A stretch of 64,000 bases of DNA. Source: Microbacterium proteolyticum. Its GTDB lineage: Bacteria > Actinomycetota > Actinomycetes > Actinomycetales > Microbacteriaceae. Numbering within the stretch: position 1 is the stretch's first letter; every line of letters starts with the position of its first letter. Position numbers and translations under genes: made by a program. Positions 45,483 to 53,341 of the stretch are shown one piece after another. The stretch is from assembly GCF_014192415.1 (NCBI RefSeq), contig NZ_JACHXY010000002.1:620001-684000 (forward strand), read 5' to 3'. The notes beneath the pieces were generated by a model. The model saw only the letters and a program-made list of their open reading frames with translations. It was not told the origin of the DNA and did no database searches.

Positions 45483-46610
45483 CTACGATCCCGAACCACA
45501 CGTCGGGAGGGCGTCGAGGTCGCCCCCGTCGCGCACGGTTTCGAGCACCGTCAGGGACTGCTCCAGCGTCGAGGTCGAGAACACGCGCAGACCGTCGGGT
45601 ACGTGGCCCACGACTTCGTTGCAGTTCGCCTCGGGGGCCAGGAACATCGTCGCGCCGGCATCCACTGCCCCGTAGAGCTTCTGACGGATGCCACCGATCG
45701 GTCCCACGTTGCCGTCGGCGTCGATCGTCCCGGTGCCGGCGTAATGCACGCCACCGGTGAGGTCGCCCGGCGACATCTTGTCAATGATGCCGAGCGCGAA
45801 CATCATTCCCGCGCTCGGGCCGCCCACGTCGTTCAGCTGGATGGTGACGTCGACGGGCAGATCGAACGAGATCCCGAGGCCGACGCCCAGGAGGTACTGC
45901 GTCTGACCGTCCGCCGTCGTCTCGCGGGGGGTGACCTGCGCGGATCCCGGGATGCCATCGCGCTCGAAGCCGACGGCGACCGGGCCGCCAGCGGCATCCT
46001 GGACCTTCGAACGGATCCCTTCGACGCTCGTGACGGCCGTGCCGTCGACCGAAGTGATCACGTCGTTCTGTTGCAGCCGACCGGCGGATGCTCCGTCGTC
46101 GTCGATGGTCATCACGGTGATCTCCGCCGGAACGTCGTATCCGAGCTCGCGGAGGGCGGCCGCGCTGGCCTCGTTCTGCGAGTCCGTCATCAGGGCGGCG
46201 TTCTCGGTGTTGCGCTGCTCGGTGCTCTGGCCCGCGGGGAAGATGCGGTCGATGGGCACGACGGCGCGGGAACGGTCGAACCACGCGCCGGCGAGCTCGA
46301 GCCACGACGGGGTGCGCTCGCGATTGCCGCTCACCTGCACCGTCAGCAGGTCGAGGCGACCGGTGGTGGGGGTGTCGTCCTCGTCCGGGACGGAGATGAG
46401 AGGGACGTCCTGCCCGTCGGCGGTCTTCGAGGTGCCCAAGGTGTCGAAGACCGGGCCGGGCTGCTGGATGACGTAAGCCGACGGAAGGAAAGTGAGGGTG
46501 AGCAGAACGAGCGAGGCGACGGTGAGCGCCCACACACCGACGACGGAGCGACGACGCCACCTCTCGCGGGGCGCCGGCACGACGGCGACGTTCTCATCGA
46601 ACAGGGTCAC
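45483..46610 (-). CDS. PDZ-domain Lon-like membrane serine protease (YlbL-type)
   Basis: The 375-residue protein has one N-terminal membrane helix (~22-44, SVVGVWALTVASLVLLTLTF), a PDZ domain (~150-235, with ASAGRLQQNDVITSVDGTAV) and a Lon-type S16 protease domain with the Ser-Lys dyad: GGPSAGMMFAL (Ser) and GGIRQKLYGA (Lys). It probably degrades or processes membrane or exported proteins. The GTG start at 46610 is supported by the conserved N-terminus. It lies 43 bp upstream of the UPF0182 start-side gap in the opposite orientation to the zincin_2 gene. Confidence 0.93.
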   Translation of the reverse strand: MTLFDENVAVVPAPRERWRRRSVVGVWALTVASLVLLTLTFLPSAYVIQQPGPVFDTLGTSKTADGQDVPLISVPDEDDTPTTGRLDLLTVQVSGNRERTPSWLELAGAWFDRSRAVVPIDRIFPAGQSTEQRNTENAALMTDSQNEASAAALRELGYDVPAEITVMTIDDDGASAGRLQQNDVITSVDGTAVTSVEGIRSKVQDAAGGPVAVGFERDGIPGSAQVTPRETTADGQTQYLLGVGLGISFDLPVDVTIQLNDVGGPSAGMMFALGIIDKMSPGDLTGGVHYAGTGTIDADGNVGPIGGIRQKLYGAVDAGATMFLAPEANCNEVVGHVPDGLRVFSTSTLEQSLTVLETVRDGGDLDALPTCGSGS

Positions 46611-46737
46611 GGTGGGGAATCCTTTGCCGGGTCGTTCGCGTGCGGCGTAAGCGGCGCGAGGCCGGGCCGGCAGATGCGGGGAAGCGTGCGACTAGCGTAG
46701 GACTCGTTCCCCCAGACCTGGCTGAAAGGCGGCCGAA

Positions 46738-48192
46738 ATGGCAGACGAGAACCGCGGGCCCGACGACCGGAGCCCCGAGGAGGAGTTCCAGGAGCTGATG
46801 CGCCGCCTGATGTCGGGCGACACCAGCGGGATCGACCCCGAGCAGCTCTCCCGCCTGTCGGGCATGCAGATCGACCCCGCCATGCTGCAGCAGGTCATGA
46901 ACCAGCTGCAGGGCGCGTTCGCGGGCACGCAGGAGGGCGTCGACTGGAGCCTGGCCGAGCGCCAGGCCCTGCACATCGCCAACCAGGACGGCTTGGGCGT
47001 GACCACGGGTCAGCGCACCGACCTCGACCAGGCGTTCACCCTCGCGGGCCTCTGGCTGGGCGAGGCGACGACCATCGCCGACCTCCCGCGACCGCCCCGC
47101 GCCGTCACCCGCGGCGCCTGGGTCACCGCGACCCTGCCGGTGTGGCAGGAGCTCGCCGAGCCCGTGGCCACGAGCATCGCCGACGCGCTGACCGCAGCCC
47201 TCGGCCAGCAGGCACCCGAGGACATGCAGGAGATGATCGCCGGCGCGGGGCGCCTCATGCGCACAGTGGGCGGGTCGCTCTTCGCCACGCAGCTCGGTCA
47301 CGTCGTCGGGCGGCTCTCGACCGAGGTCGTCGGAGGCGGCGATGTCGGCATCCCGGTCATGCCCGACGGTGACGCGGCCATCCTGCCTCAGAACTTCGCC
47401 GACTTCGGCCGTGATCTCGAGATCCCCGACGACCAGTTGGCGCTGTATCTCGCGACGCGCGAGCTGGCGCACGCCCGCTTGTTCCGTCACGCCCGCTGGC
47501 TGCGGCTGCACGTCATCTCACAGGTGCGTGATTTCGCGCACGGCATCCGCGTCGACACCGACGCCCTCGAAGAACTCGCCTCGCGCTTCGACCCGTCGCA
47601 GCCGGAAGAGCTGCGTGGTGCGCTCGAGAGCGGAGCACTGCTGCCGGAACGCTCCGAGGAGCAGACCGCGGCCCTCACGCGTCTCGAGAACCTGCTCGCC
47701 ACGATCGAGGGGTGGGTCGACGTCGTCACCGAAGACGCGACCTCGCGGCTTCCGTCCGCCGCGCGCATCGCCGAGGCCGTCCGCCGGCGTCGCGCGGTCG
47801 GCGGCCCCGCCGAGCAGGCGCTCGGCTCGCTCGTCGGCCTCGAACTGCGTCCGCGCCGCATGCGCGAAGCAGCGGTGATGTGGCGTCAGGTCACCGACGC
47901 GGTCGGCTTCGAGGGGCGCGACGCGCTGTGGGACTACCCCGACCTCATGCCCACCGCCGACGACATCGACGACCCGGCCGCCCTCATCGCGCGCCTCACT
48001 GCCGCCTCCCGCGGCGAGGCGGCACCTTCGGATGCCATGGACGACGCGCTCGCGCAGTTGCTGGCGGAAGAAGCCGACGGCGGACGAGCGGATGCCTCCG
48101 CCGGTGAGGCCGGAGGCACGGGGGCCACGCCCACCTCGAACGACGACCGGCCCGACGACGAGGCCTCGCCGGGCGACAGCCGGCCGGTGTAA
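46738..48192 (+). CDS. Zincin_2 (DUF2342) family putative metalloprotease
   Basis: The 484-residue protein has an acidic N-terminus, a middle helical domain with FADFGRDLEIPDDQLALYLATRELAHARLF in sequence, and a disordered Asp/Gly/Ala-rich C-terminus (~430-484). The zincin-like motif reads RELAHARLF, keeping a Glu and a His but not a full HExxH, as I recall for this family. Protease activity is therefore doubtful. The usual neighbours in actinobacteria (PDZ-Lon divergent, ThiF-like downstream) are present. The ribosome-binding site GAAAGG is ~9 nt before the ATG. Confidence 0.9.
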   Translation: MADENRGPDDRSPEEEFQELMRRLMSGDTSGIDPEQLSRLSGMQIDPAMLQQVMNQLQGAFAGTQEGVDWSLAERQALHIANQDGLGVTTGQRTDLDQAFTLAGLWLGEATTIADLPRPPRAVTRGAWVTATLPVWQELAEPVATSIADALTAALGQQAPEDMQEMIAGAGRLMRTVGGSLFATQLGHVVGRLSTEVVGGGDVGIPVMPDGDAAILPQNFADFGRDLEIPDDQLALYLATRELAHARLFRHARWLRLHVISQVRDFAHGIRVDTDALEELASRFDPSQPEELRGALESGALLPERSEEQTAALTRLENLLATIEGWVDVVTEDATSRLPSAARIAEAVRRRRAVGGPAEQALGSLVGLELRPRRMREAAVMWRQVTDAVGFEGRDALWDYPDLMPTADDIDDPAALIARLTAASRGEAAPSDAMDDALAQLLAEEADGGRADASAGEAGGTGATPTSNDDRPDDEASPGDSRPV

Positions 48193-48205
48193 CTCTCGCG
48201 CTCTC

Positions 48206-48247
48206 ACGCGCCCGGGGCCCAGACGTGTGGTCTTGCCCCGGGCGCGT
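48206..48247 (+). terminator. Terminator after the zincin_2 gene
   Basis: A 13-bp perfect stem (48206-48218 with 48235-48247) has a 16-nt loop and begins 13 nt after the stop codon. The following bases are TCGTTC, so the T-tract is weak. The rest of the 234-bp gap up to 48426 contains no recognisable gene. Confidence 0.7.
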
Positions 48248-48426
48248 TCGTTCCGGCGGTGATCTGGGGGGTCTTCCCCCGCGCCGGTGCCGGCCGCGGG
48301 CAGGGATGGCGGCGTCGGCGGTCAGAACCTTGGGCGACGGCTTCACGGCTCCTCCCCACGCGGCGGTGTGCGGCCTCGGGTGGGGACAACGGCATCCGGG
48401 GTAGGTGAGGCGATCAGGATCAGGCC

Positions 48427-49275
48427 ATGATCCGACTCGATCCCTCCGCTCTGCCCCTCTGGCGTGACGACGGCCGCGTGCAGTTCGGCGCGCCCGCACT
48501 CGCTCGCACCCCCTTCGCCGCTCCGTGGGTCGACGTCGTGGTCGCCGCTCTCGTGGCCGGCACGACCCGGGCAGAGGTGCGGGGTCTCGCGCGCGTGCAC
48601 GGCGCAGCCGACGGCGACGGCGACGCGCTGCTCGACGCGGTGGCGCCCGCGATCGCGTCGAGCCGGCGGCAGGCGCCGACCATCGTCCAGGTCGCCGACG
48701 ATCTCCCGACGCGTGTCGTACGGGCCGTCCTCGCCGCCCTGCCGGCGCGGACGAGCGTGTTCCCCTGGGCGGGATCGGCCGGACACCGAATGCCCACCGG
48801 TGCGCAGGTGATGCTTCTGGCCGCCCACCGCGTCGACCCGCGGCGCGCGGCCGCGCTGCTCAGCGACGACGTGACGCACATCCCGCTCACACTCGACGCG
48901 GGCAGCGCCACCATCGGTCCCGTCGTGGTCCCCGGTCGCACCGCGTGCCTCTCCTGCCTCGACGCCGCGCGGTACCGGGAAGACGAGCAGTGGCCCACGA
49001 TCGCCGCGCAGCTCCTGGGCCGCACACGCCCCGACGTCGACGTCGCCCTCGCCGCCGAGGCGGGACGCGCCGCCCGGTTCCTGCTCAGCGCACCGATCGA
49101 GACGACGACGAGGTCGCTGCACCTGCGCGCGGACTCGTTCCGGCGGGCCTGGCAGATGCATCGCCCGGACGAAGACTGTCAGTGCCGATCTCCCGGAGGA
49201 AACGGGATGGAGACCGCTCCATTCGCCCTCGACCTCGCGCCCAGCTCACCGACAGCGTCCGCGCTGCGCGCGTGA
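48427..49275 (+). CDS. ThiF/cyclodehydratase-like orphan protein
   Basis: The 282-residue protein lacks a recognisable nucleotide-binding loop but has GPVVVPGRTACLSCLDAARY followed by EDEQWPTIAAQLLGR. This is the pattern found in the C-terminal part of ThiF/E1-like proteins that bind leader peptides in azoline-forming (TOMM) clusters. No precursor peptide, YcaO or dehydrogenase gene is near, and an equivalent gene sits at this place in mycobacteria, so a housekeeping role is more likely. Its last 191 bp overlap the convergent helicase gene on the other strand. The ATG start gives a family-like N-terminus. Confidence 0.82.
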   Translation: MIRLDPSALPLWRDDGRVQFGAPALARTPFAAPWVDVVVAALVAGTTRAEVRGLARVHGAADGDGDALLDAVAPAIASSRRQAPTIVQVADDLPTRVVRAVLAALPARTSVFPWAGSAGHRMPTGAQVMLLAAHRVDPRRAAALLSDDVTHIPLTLDAGSATIGPVVVPGRTACLSCLDAARYREDEQWPTIAAQLLGRTRPDVDVALAAEAGRAARFLLSAPIETTTRSLHLRADSFRRAWQMHRPDEDCQCRSPGGNGMETAPFALDLAPSSPTASALRA

Positions 49276-50836
49276 CACCGACGTAGGCGAGGCGCCGCTC
49301 CTCGTCGACGGCCTCGAACGTCTTCGCGTACGAGATGGGCAGCAGCCCCTCACTCACCCCCACGAGGTAGACGTGATCCCACTCCAGACCCTTCGCTGCG
49401 TGGAGCGTGGCGAGCGTCACCGTGCGCGTGGTCGGCTCGTGCTGATCGCGCGCGCGTGCCTGCAGGTCGTCGGTGAACGCGCGCAGGTCGGTGCCCGCCG
49501 GCGCGTCTTCGGCGAGACGCAGCAGTGCCGCCCGCGCCTCCCACGCCTCGCGCAGCGCACCGCCGGCAGCCGGCGGATCGTCGGTGAGTCCGACGCTGCG
49601 CAGCACATCGCGCACCGTGGCGAGGAAGCCGGTCTCCATCGGAGCGACCGAGGCCGCCCGAAGCGCCATCAGCGCCTGGCGCACCTCCGGCAGGTCGAAG
49701 AACTTCCGCCCACCCAGCACCGAGGCCGCGACGCCGACCCCCGACAAGGCCGTGAGCAGCGCCGCCGACTGCGCGTGCGCGCGGTAGAGGACCGCGATGT
49801 CGTGAGGGTCGACCCCGCGGGTCAAGGAGTCGGCGATCGACCGCGCCACGGCGGTGGCTTCCGCTTCGTCGTCGTCGAATCCGCGCACGGTGGGCGCGGG
49901 CGTGTCCAGGGCGTTCGCCGCGACCAGTTCGAGGGCGCCCGCTCGTCCCCGCATGAGATCGTTGGCCACGGCGAGCACCGGGGCCGTGGAGCGGTAGTTG
50001 CGCTCGAGCCGCACGACGCGCGCGTCCTCGTGGGTGCGCTCGAAGTCCAGCAGGTACCGCGCGTCGGCCCCCGTGAACGAGTACACCGTCTGACTCGCGT
50101 CACCCACGACGCACAGGTCGCGGCGATCACCCAGCCACAACTCGAGGACGCGGTTCTGCAGGGGCGAGACGTCCTGGTACTCGTCCACGGTGAAGTGGCG
50201 ATACTGCTCGCGCACCGCGGCGGCGACGTGCGGCTCGGCCTCGATCATGCCGGCGCACGTCAACAGAACGTCTTCGAAGTCCATCTGGCGTCGCTCGTCC
50301 TTGAGCTTCTCGTACGCGCGCTGCAGGGCGACGACCTGGTCGACACCCAAACGACCGACGCCGTCCGGACGATCCGCGGCGTACTGCTCGATGGAGCGCA
50401 GGGTGACCTTGCGCCACTCGATCGCGGCCGCGACGTCGCGCAGCGTCGCGGTATCGGGCGAGAGACCCACACCGTCGGCCGCGTGCGCGAGCATGCGCAC
50501 CTTGTTGTCGATGATCGAGGGAGCCTGGTCGCCGGCGAGCGTGGGCCAGAAGAAGTTCACCTGCGCGAGCGCGGCGGCGTGGAAGGTGCGGGCCGACACC
50601 CCCGACACCCCGAGCGCGCGCAGACGCCCCCGCATCTCACCCGCTGCCTTGGCGGTGAAGGTCACGGCCATCACCCGCTGCGGCGAATACGCGCCCGTGT
50701 CGACGCCGTGCGCGATCCGTCGCGTGATGACGCGCGTCTTCCCGGTCCCGGCGCCGGCGAGCACGCAGACCGGCCCCCGAAGGGCGCGGGCGGCTTCGAG
50801 CTGATGCTCGTCGAGATCGTCGAGCGGGCCGGTCAC
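49085..50836 (-). CDS. UvrD2-like ATP-dependent DNA helicase, short form
   Basis: The 583-residue superfamily 1A helicase has Walker A GAGTGKTRVITRRIA (residues ~28-42), motif II HFTVDEYQDVSPLQ, motif III VVGDASQTVYSFTGAD, motif IV region RLERNYRST, motif V LATLHAAKGLEWDHVY and motif VI AYVGVTRAARTL. It matches mycobacterial UvrD2 in context but lacks the C-terminal HRDC domain; the last ~40 residues are Ser/Ala/Arg-rich. It overlaps nudC by 4 bp (ATGA) and the ThiF-like gene by 191 bp, including motif VI. It acts in DNA repair or replication restart. Confidence 0.93.
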   Translation of the reverse strand: MTGPLDDLDEHQLEAARALRGPVCVLAGAGTGKTRVITRRIAHGVDTGAYSPQRVMAVTFTAKAAGEMRGRLRALGVSGVSARTFHAAALAQVNFFWPTLAGDQAPSIIDNKVRMLAHAADGVGLSPDTATLRDVAAAIEWRKVTLRSIEQYAADRPDGVGRLGVDQVVALQRAYEKLKDERRQMDFEDVLLTCAGMIEAEPHVAAAVREQYRHFTVDEYQDVSPLQNRVLELWLGDRRDLCVVGDASQTVYSFTGADARYLLDFERTHEDARVVRLERNYRSTAPVLAVANDLMRGRAGALELVAANALDTPAPTVRGFDDDEAEATAVARSIADSLTRGVDPHDIAVLYRAHAQSAALLTALSGVGVAASVLGGRKFFDLPEVRQALMALRAASVAPMETGFLATVRDVLRSVGLTDDPPAAGGALREAWEARAALLRLAEDAPAGTDLRAFTDDLQARARDQHEPTTRTVTLATLHAAKGLEWDHVYLVGVSEGLLPISYAKTFEAVDEERRLAYVGVTRAARTLSVSWARGRGRMERSPSRFLREIGTDSLRPGDASARPAGTSPRAGAATSSSSRSVR

Positions 50837-51780
50837 GCGATCCCCCGGTACCAGTCGTCGATGAGGCGTCTGGCGATGGATGCCGCGCCCGGCAGGCCCA
50901 CGTCGGACTCGCCGCGCAGCGCCGCGCCGACCTCATCGCGGGTGAACCACCGCACCTCGACGATCTCCTCGCCGTCGGGGCGAGCGGCGGCGTCGTCGAC
51001 GACCCGTGCACGGAATCCGAGCATGAGCGATCGCGGGTACGGCCACGCCTGCGAATCCCGGTACGCGATGTCGCGCAGCCGGACCCCGGCTTCTTCTTCC
51101 ACCTCTCGGGCGACGGCGTCTTCGAGCGACTCCCCCGCCTCGGCGAACCCGGCGAAGCACGAGTATCTCTGGCCACCCCACGCGGCGTTGGCTCCGAGCA
51201 GGATCCGGTCGTCGGATTCCGCCGACGTGAGAAGGACGATCACGGCCGGATCGGTGCGCGGAAAATGCTCGCGCCCGCACTCCGGGCAGTGCCGTGACCA
51301 GCCGCCCTGGCGCACCTGCGTACGGGTGCCGCACGCGGGGCAGAAGGGCGCGTCACGCAACCAGCCCGCCAGCGCGACGGCGGTGGTGAGCACCTCGGCC
51401 TCACCGGCCGGGAGATCGCCCCCGGCGGCACGCAACGGCGCCCAGGCGGCATCCGCGACGAGGTCGTCGCGGGCGTCGTCGGTGAGGACGGCGAGCACGA
51501 TCGCTCCCCCGTCACCGTCCCTGCCCAGGAACGCCCACTCGCGAACGCCCGGAACGCCGGTCCCGGACTCCTCGAGGGAGGACCCCCGAAGCCGGCCGAC
51601 CTCGGTGAGGGCGAGACGGCCCCCGATGAGCGGCGCGGCATCGCGGCGCACGGCGAGCACGCGGGTCGTGGGGTCCTTCAGGAGGCGGGGCAACAGGTCG
51701 GGGGCGTCCCGCTCCGCAGCCGAACGGTCGACACGGACCTCCGGACCCGCGGCGGACGGCGTGAACGCGGAACGCGACAT
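50833..51780 (-). CDS. nudC: NAD(+)/NADH diphosphatase
   Basis: The 315-residue Nudix hydrolase has a zinc ribbon (FCPACG and HCPECG, residues ~140-165), a Nudix box running from GFAEAGESLEDA to REVEEEAG, and the NudC-specific motif SQAWPYPRSLM (canonical SQPWPFPxS with P-to-A). It hydrolyses NADH to NMNH and AMP and can decap NAD-RNA. It is upstream of and overlaps the helicase gene, so the two form an operon. GAGAGAGG precedes the ATG. Confidence 0.95.
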   Translation of the reverse strand: MSRSAFTPSAAGPEVRVDRSAAERDAPDLLPRLLKDPTTRVLAVRRDAAPLIGGRLALTEVGRLRGSSLEESGTGVPGVREWAFLGRDGDGGAIVLAVLTDDARDDLVADAAWAPLRAAGGDLPAGEAEVLTTAVALAGWLRDAPFCPACGTRTQVRQGGWSRHCPECGREHFPRTDPAVIVLLTSAESDDRILLGANAAWGGQRYSCFAGFAEAGESLEDAVAREVEEEAGVRLRDIAYRDSQAWPYPRSLMLGFRARVVDDAAARPDGEEIVEVRWFTRDEVGAALRGESDVGLPGAASIARRLIDDWYRGIA

Positions 51781-51873
51781 GGAGCACCTCTCTCACGAGT
51801 GGACGGGCGGGCGGTTCCGGCGCGAGCTCCCCGCTCAAGGGCGTGGCGTGGACGGCGGGGCGAGAGGCCCACC

Positions 51874-51879
51874 TACCCT
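51874..51879 (+). promoter_or_regulatory. Predicted -10 box (TACCCT) of the kinase-fold gene
   Basis: TACCCT ends 7 nt before ATG 51887, close to the leaderless geometry seen elsewhere. GGGAGGC lies between them and could alternatively serve as a ribosome-binding site for a longer transcript. Confidence 0.4.
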
Positions 51880-51886
51880 GGGAGGC

Positions 51887-53317
51887 ATGGCACGCTCGCC
51901 CCTCATTTTAGCTGCGTCGGCGACGACGGCTCTGCCCGGCACCGTGTTCACCAGCGCCCGGGTCCTCACCGAGAACGCGGGCGGACGGTTCGACTCGGCT
52001 GTCGCGCGCACCGACGACGACCGCGAGGTCGTCGTGCGCATGCCCGCGGGAGACGAGGGTGCGCATGACCTCGCCGCGGAGTCGCGGGCTCTGCACGCTT
52101 TGACCGCCGGCGTGCGCGCCCTGCTGCCGTTCGCCGTGCCCGAGGTCCTCGGCGAGAGCGGGTCCGGTGCGCAGCGCGTGCTCGTGGTGGACCGCATCGA
52201 CGGCTACCGCATCGATCCCGGACAACTGCCGAAGGGGCCGGGCTACGCACCCGCGATCGGCGGGGCACTCGCGGCGGTCCATGCCCTCCCGGCGTCCATC
52301 GTGCGCACCGACGGTCTGCCGGTCCGCACGGCCGAGCAGGTCCGCGACGACGTCCGACGTCTGCTCGACCGCGCCGACGCCACGGGACGCGTCAGCGACG
52401 ACCTCATGCTGCGCTGGCGGCGGGCGCTCGACGTCGACGACCTCTGGCGGTTCGAGTCCGCGGTCATCCTCGGCGGCGCGACCAGCTCGTCGATCGTGCT
52501 CGCCGACGACGCCGACGGCATCCCTCACGTGGTGGGGGTCCTCGACTGGGCCGGCCTCAGCGTCGGCGACCCGGCGGTAGACCTGCGGTGGCTCGCATCC
52601 GCCCCCGCCGCCGCCGACGATGTGCACGAGGGGTATGCGGCAGCCGGTGACCGGTCGCCCGATCCCCTGCTGCGCGAACGTGCCCGCCTGTACGCCGAAC
52701 TCGAGTTCGCCCGGTGGCTCGTCCACGGTCACGACGCCGGGCAGGTCGATGTGGTCGACGACGCGGTGGCCCTGCTGGATGCCCTGGCCGACGGCGTCCG
52801 CGGCGATCACATCGTGCCCGACACGCGCAGCGACATCGACGACGCCATGGCGCTCGTCGAGAGCGTGCCGCCCGTCTCGACGCCCGGGCGCGTCGACACG
52901 TCGATGCAGACCGACGCCTATGACCCCGAGGCCCTCTCGCTGTACCTCGCGGTCGAGCGCGATCGCGCGGCCGCCGCCGAGGCGCTCGCCGTCGCGATGG
53001 ATGACCGCGCGAATCCGGATGCCGCCACCGGCGCCATCCACGTCGACCAGCTGCCCGAACCCGACGGTGTGGACCGTGACGCCACCGCTCCGGTCGACCT
53101 GGACGGCTGGGGTGACGACGCACCGCGCGCCGCCGCCGCCGACGCCGCGGGAACGCCGGACCAGCGCGACGCGACGACCGGCACCGCGGACACTTCGGAG
53201 GGGGCGTCGTCGCACGCCGACCCCGCGCGCGACACGGTCGTCGACGACGAGGAAGACGCTCTGCGTGCGAGCCGGGCCGCTCTCCGCCGCTGGGGGGTCT
53301 CGGGCGACCCCGCCTGA
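51887..53317 (+). CDS. APH-fold phosphotransferase-like protein, probable pseudokinase
   Basis: The 476-residue protein has an aminoglycoside/macrolide-phosphotransferase-like domain (~1-290) and an acidic disordered tail (~330-476). The second metal-binding segment is present (GVLDWAGLSVGDPAVDLRWL). The position of the catalytic HGDxxxxN loop reads AVILGGATSSSIVLADD, so the His, catalytic Asp and Asn are all absent. Catalysis therefore looks unlikely; binding or regulatory roles are possible. Its 3' end is convergent with adnB, 24 bp apart, and it sits between nudC and adnB where mycobacteria have an unrelated transporter gene (as I recall). Confidence 0.88.
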   Translation: MARSPLILAASATTALPGTVFTSARVLTENAGGRFDSAVARTDDDREVVVRMPAGDEGAHDLAAESRALHALTAGVRALLPFAVPEVLGESGSGAQRVLVVDRIDGYRIDPGQLPKGPGYAPAIGGALAAVHALPASIVRTDGLPVRTAEQVRDDVRRLLDRADATGRVSDDLMLRWRRALDVDDLWRFESAVILGGATSSSIVLADDADGIPHVVGVLDWAGLSVGDPAVDLRWLASAPAAADDVHEGYAAAGDRSPDPLLRERARLYAELEFARWLVHGHDAGQVDVVDDAVALLDALADGVRGDHIVPDTRSDIDDAMALVESVPPVSTPGRVDTSMQTDAYDPEALSLYLAVERDRAAAAEALAVAMDDRANPDAATGAIHVDQLPEPDGVDRDATAPVDLDGWGDDAPRAAAADAAGTPDQRDATTGTADTSEGASSHADPARDTVVDDEEDALRASRAALRRWGVSGDPA

Positions 53318-53341
53318 GCCGAACGCCCCGGGCGGATTCGC

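Noticed and set aside
48427..49275. Azoline-type (TOMM) biosynthetic cluster suggested by the ThiF-like gene
   Set aside because: No YcaO, dehydrogenase or precursor peptide is nearby, and the gene lies in a conserved housekeeping block.
48193..50836. Search for a whiB7-like gene near the helicase, as in mycobacteria
   Set aside because: No frame here encodes the four-Cys WhiB motif.
49373..51886. Long N-terminal extension of the kinase-fold gene (1314 codons in total)
   Set aside because: It runs antisense through the helicase and nudC genes; ATG 51887 has a -10 box and a GGGAGG nearby and matches the domain start.
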